DNA of 64,000 bases from Clostridioides difficile CD160 (GTDB lineage: Bacteria; Bacillota; Clostridia; Peptostreptococcales; Peptostreptococcaceae): positions 1 through 64,000 of the forward strand of contig NZ_AVHW01000038.1 in assembly GCF_000449425.2 (NCBI RefSeq). The letters are read 5' to 3'. The notes beneath the pieces were generated by a model. That model saw only the letters and a list, made by a program, of their open reading frames with translations. It ran no database searches and was not told the origin of the DNA. Below, one piece after another: positions 62,846 through 64,000 of the stretch (position 1 is its first letter; each line of letters opens with the position of its first letter). The position numbers and the translations under genes are program-made.

Positions 62846-62887
62846 AAGGAGGTTATGCTAAGATAATTTTAGCATTTAGATAAAATG
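62846..62887 (+). promoter_or_regulatory. Ribosome-binding site separated from its start by a hairpin
   Basis: AAGGAGG (62846-62852) is 32 bases before the only possible ATG (62885); an in-frame stop at 62870 rules out earlier starts. Between them ATGCTAA (62855-62861) and TTAGCAT (62869-62875) form a seven-pair hairpin. When folded it brings the site to about 11 bases from the ATG. Confidence 0.6.
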
Positions 62888-63682
62888 ATTACGAATATAA
62901 GCAGTAAGGATAATGAAAAATTAAAGTATACAAAAGCACTATTGAAGTCAAAAAATAGGAATAAAGAATTAAAGTTCATAATAGAAGGCTATAGAATAGT
63001 AGTACTTGCACTTGAATGTAGTGCAAATCTTGATTATGTGTTTATCAATGAGGACTTTGAAAATAAGAAGGAACATGTGGAACTATTAGAAGCTTTAGAT
63101 AAAAAAAACACAAAGATATATAAGACTACTAACAAAAACTTTAAAGAACTTGTAGATACAGAAAATACTCAAGGTATAATAGGTGTAGTTTCATTTAAGG
63201 AAAAAAATTTAAAAGAAAATATAAATGACAAAGATAAATTCGTATTGATTTTGGACAGAATACAGGACCCAGGAAATATGGGAACTATAATAAGAACTGC
63301 TGATTCTGCTGGAGTAGATGCCATAATAGCACTAAAGGGATGCGTCGATATATATAATCCAAAAGTAATTAGGTCGACTATGGGTTCTATTTTTGACATG
63401 AATATAATTAATGCTTCTCAAGATGATACTGTGGACATGCTTAAATCATTGGATTTTAATATAGTTTCAAGCTATCTAAACACAGATAATTTTTATGACA
63501 AAATAGATTATGGCTCAAAAGTTGCTTTGGTGATAGGAAATGAAGCTAATGGAATAAATGAAGAACTTGTATCAAAGTCTGATATTTTGGTTAAGATACC
63601 TATATATGGTAAAGCTGAGTCATTAAATGCTGCAATAAGCTCTGCTATACTGATGTATGAAATAAAAAAATACTTGATTTAA
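62885..63682 (+). CDS. TrmH/SpoU-family RNA 2'-O-methyltransferase
   Basis: A 265-residue SPOUT enzyme. The N-terminal substrate-binding domain (about 1-95; FIIEGYRIVVLALE) precedes the knotted methyltransferase domain with DRIQDPGNMGTIIRTADSAG (motif 1), LVIGNEANGINEEL (motif 2) and IPIYGKAESLNAAISSAILM (motif 3), all intact. It resembles RlmB/YsgA-type 23S rRNA ribose methylases; the exact nucleotide is uncertain. It lies immediately upstream of the T-box that should lead pheST, as in many Firmicutes. Confidence 0.88.
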   Translation: MITNISSKDNEKLKYTKALLKSKNRNKELKFIIEGYRIVVLALECSANLDYVFINEDFENKKEHVELLEALDKKNTKIYKTTNKNFKELVDTENTQGIIGVVSFKEKNLKENINDKDKFVLILDRIQDPGNMGTIIRTADSAGVDAIIALKGCVDIYNPKVIRSTMGSIFDMNIINASQDDTVDMLKSLDFNIVSSYLNTDNFYDKIDYGSKVALVIGNEANGINEELVSKSDILVKIPIYGKAESLNAAISSAILMYEIKKYLI

Positions 63683-63827
63683 TGTATTGTAATAAATATA
63701 ATGTCATGTTATAATCTTGAATTAAATAGTAGCATATCAAAAACAGTCAATATATTTAAAAAAATAATTGAATTAATTATGTATTAGATGTATATTAAAA
63801 ATAGTCACATAATTTGAATGGAAATGA

Positions 63828-64000
63828 TATAATACTAAAATAAACAATATAATATTGTAGATGCAATGAAAGAGGAAAGTATTTTGATTAAACTTAGTAA
63901 AGAGATAAACACCTAGGCTGGGAGTGTTTTCTAAGAGGTCAGGAGAAGTTCCCTCTGGAGTAACAGAGCTGAAATTTGATAGTAGGCTTTGACGTGAAAA
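63828..64000 (+). ncRNA. T-box leader, phenylalanine type, cut by the window end
   Basis: TATAAT at 63828-63833 is a likely -10. Downstream, TTAGTAAAGAGAT resembles the start of Stem I with its AG-rich bulge, and AGAAGTTCCCTCTGG carries a candidate UUC (Phe) specifier. GCTGAAA and AGTAGGCTTTGACG follow, as in leaders of Firmicute pheST operons. The antiterminator with the T-box sequence and the terminator lie beyond the window. Uncharged tRNA-Phe would permit read-through into pheS and pheT, which are expected next. Confidence 0.7.

Overview
The window is a low-GC Firmicutes chromosome segment and almost certainly Clostridioides difficile. It has very AT-rich spacers and strong Shine-Dalgarno sites with occasional TTG, GTG or ATT starts. 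The gene set fits that species: an infC-rpmI-rplT operon with an L20-type leader, a CsfT-like ECF sigma/anti-sigma pair, KtrAB, HelD, and a TrmH methylase followed by the start of a phenylalanine-type T-box. The species call is inference from gene content. I see no tRNA or rRNA genes, CRISPR array, intact insertion sequence or prophage. Most of the window is accessory or regulatory metabolism around a short core segment (about 33.0-34.4 kb).

Layout. 0-5 kb: a three-gene lantibiotic-type ABC exporter (minus strand) divergent from an OmpR-type response regulator and a histidine kinase. 5-15 kb: single genes (BlaI-family repressor, VOC protein, NIF3-like protein, methyltransferase, MarR regulator, acetyltransferase, HelD) separated by long AT-rich spacers, several with tandem repeats. 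15.3-17.8 kb: an ECF sigma/anti-sigma operon divergent from a His/Gly-rich 16-residue repeat protein with three identical palindromes at its promoter. 18.5-23.2 kb: two membrane proteins (one DUF5058), an N-acyl-D-amino-acid deacylase broken by a one-base frameshift, and a regulator. 23.8-30.6 kb: an apparent catabolic operon with two SnoaL/NTF2-like proteins (the second with an Asn-rich pentapeptide-repeat N-terminus), an MFS and an SSS transporter, and a LacI regulator. 30.8-32.2 kb: an FtsH homologue without its membrane anchor (minus).

33.0-36.2 kb: infC (ATT start), rpmI and rplT behind a structured leader, then an HTH regulator and a DHH phosphoesterase. 36.6-40.8 kb: two tandem paralogous lipoproteins, each with two metallophosphatase domains in different states of active-site decay. 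40.9-45.6 kb: a LysR regulator divergent from a heterodimeric ABC exporter with one degenerate ATP site. 45.9-52.5 kb: a membrane diguanylate cyclase, an ArsR/HMA/P1B-ATPase metal-efflux module, and an AraC-MATE pair. 52.8-58.2 kb: a DNA-alkylation-repair HEAT protein with a TetR regulator, an AbrB-DUF998 pair, an SDR, a MerR regulator and several gene remnants. 58.2-64 kb: an M3 peptidase, KtrB (one-base frameshift) and KtrA, a TrmH methylase, and the T-box that should precede pheS.

The strongest leads for undescribed biology are the SnoaL/MFS/SSS operon with its repeat-fused second enzyme, the His-rich repeat protein under a triple TAAGGTACCTTA control region, the double-domain metallophosphatase lipoproteins, and operator-like palindromes in promoters near the lone BlaI-family gene. 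Both frameshifted genes are missing exactly one G from a G run. That could be true mutation or a sequencing error, and should be settled before either gene is called dead.
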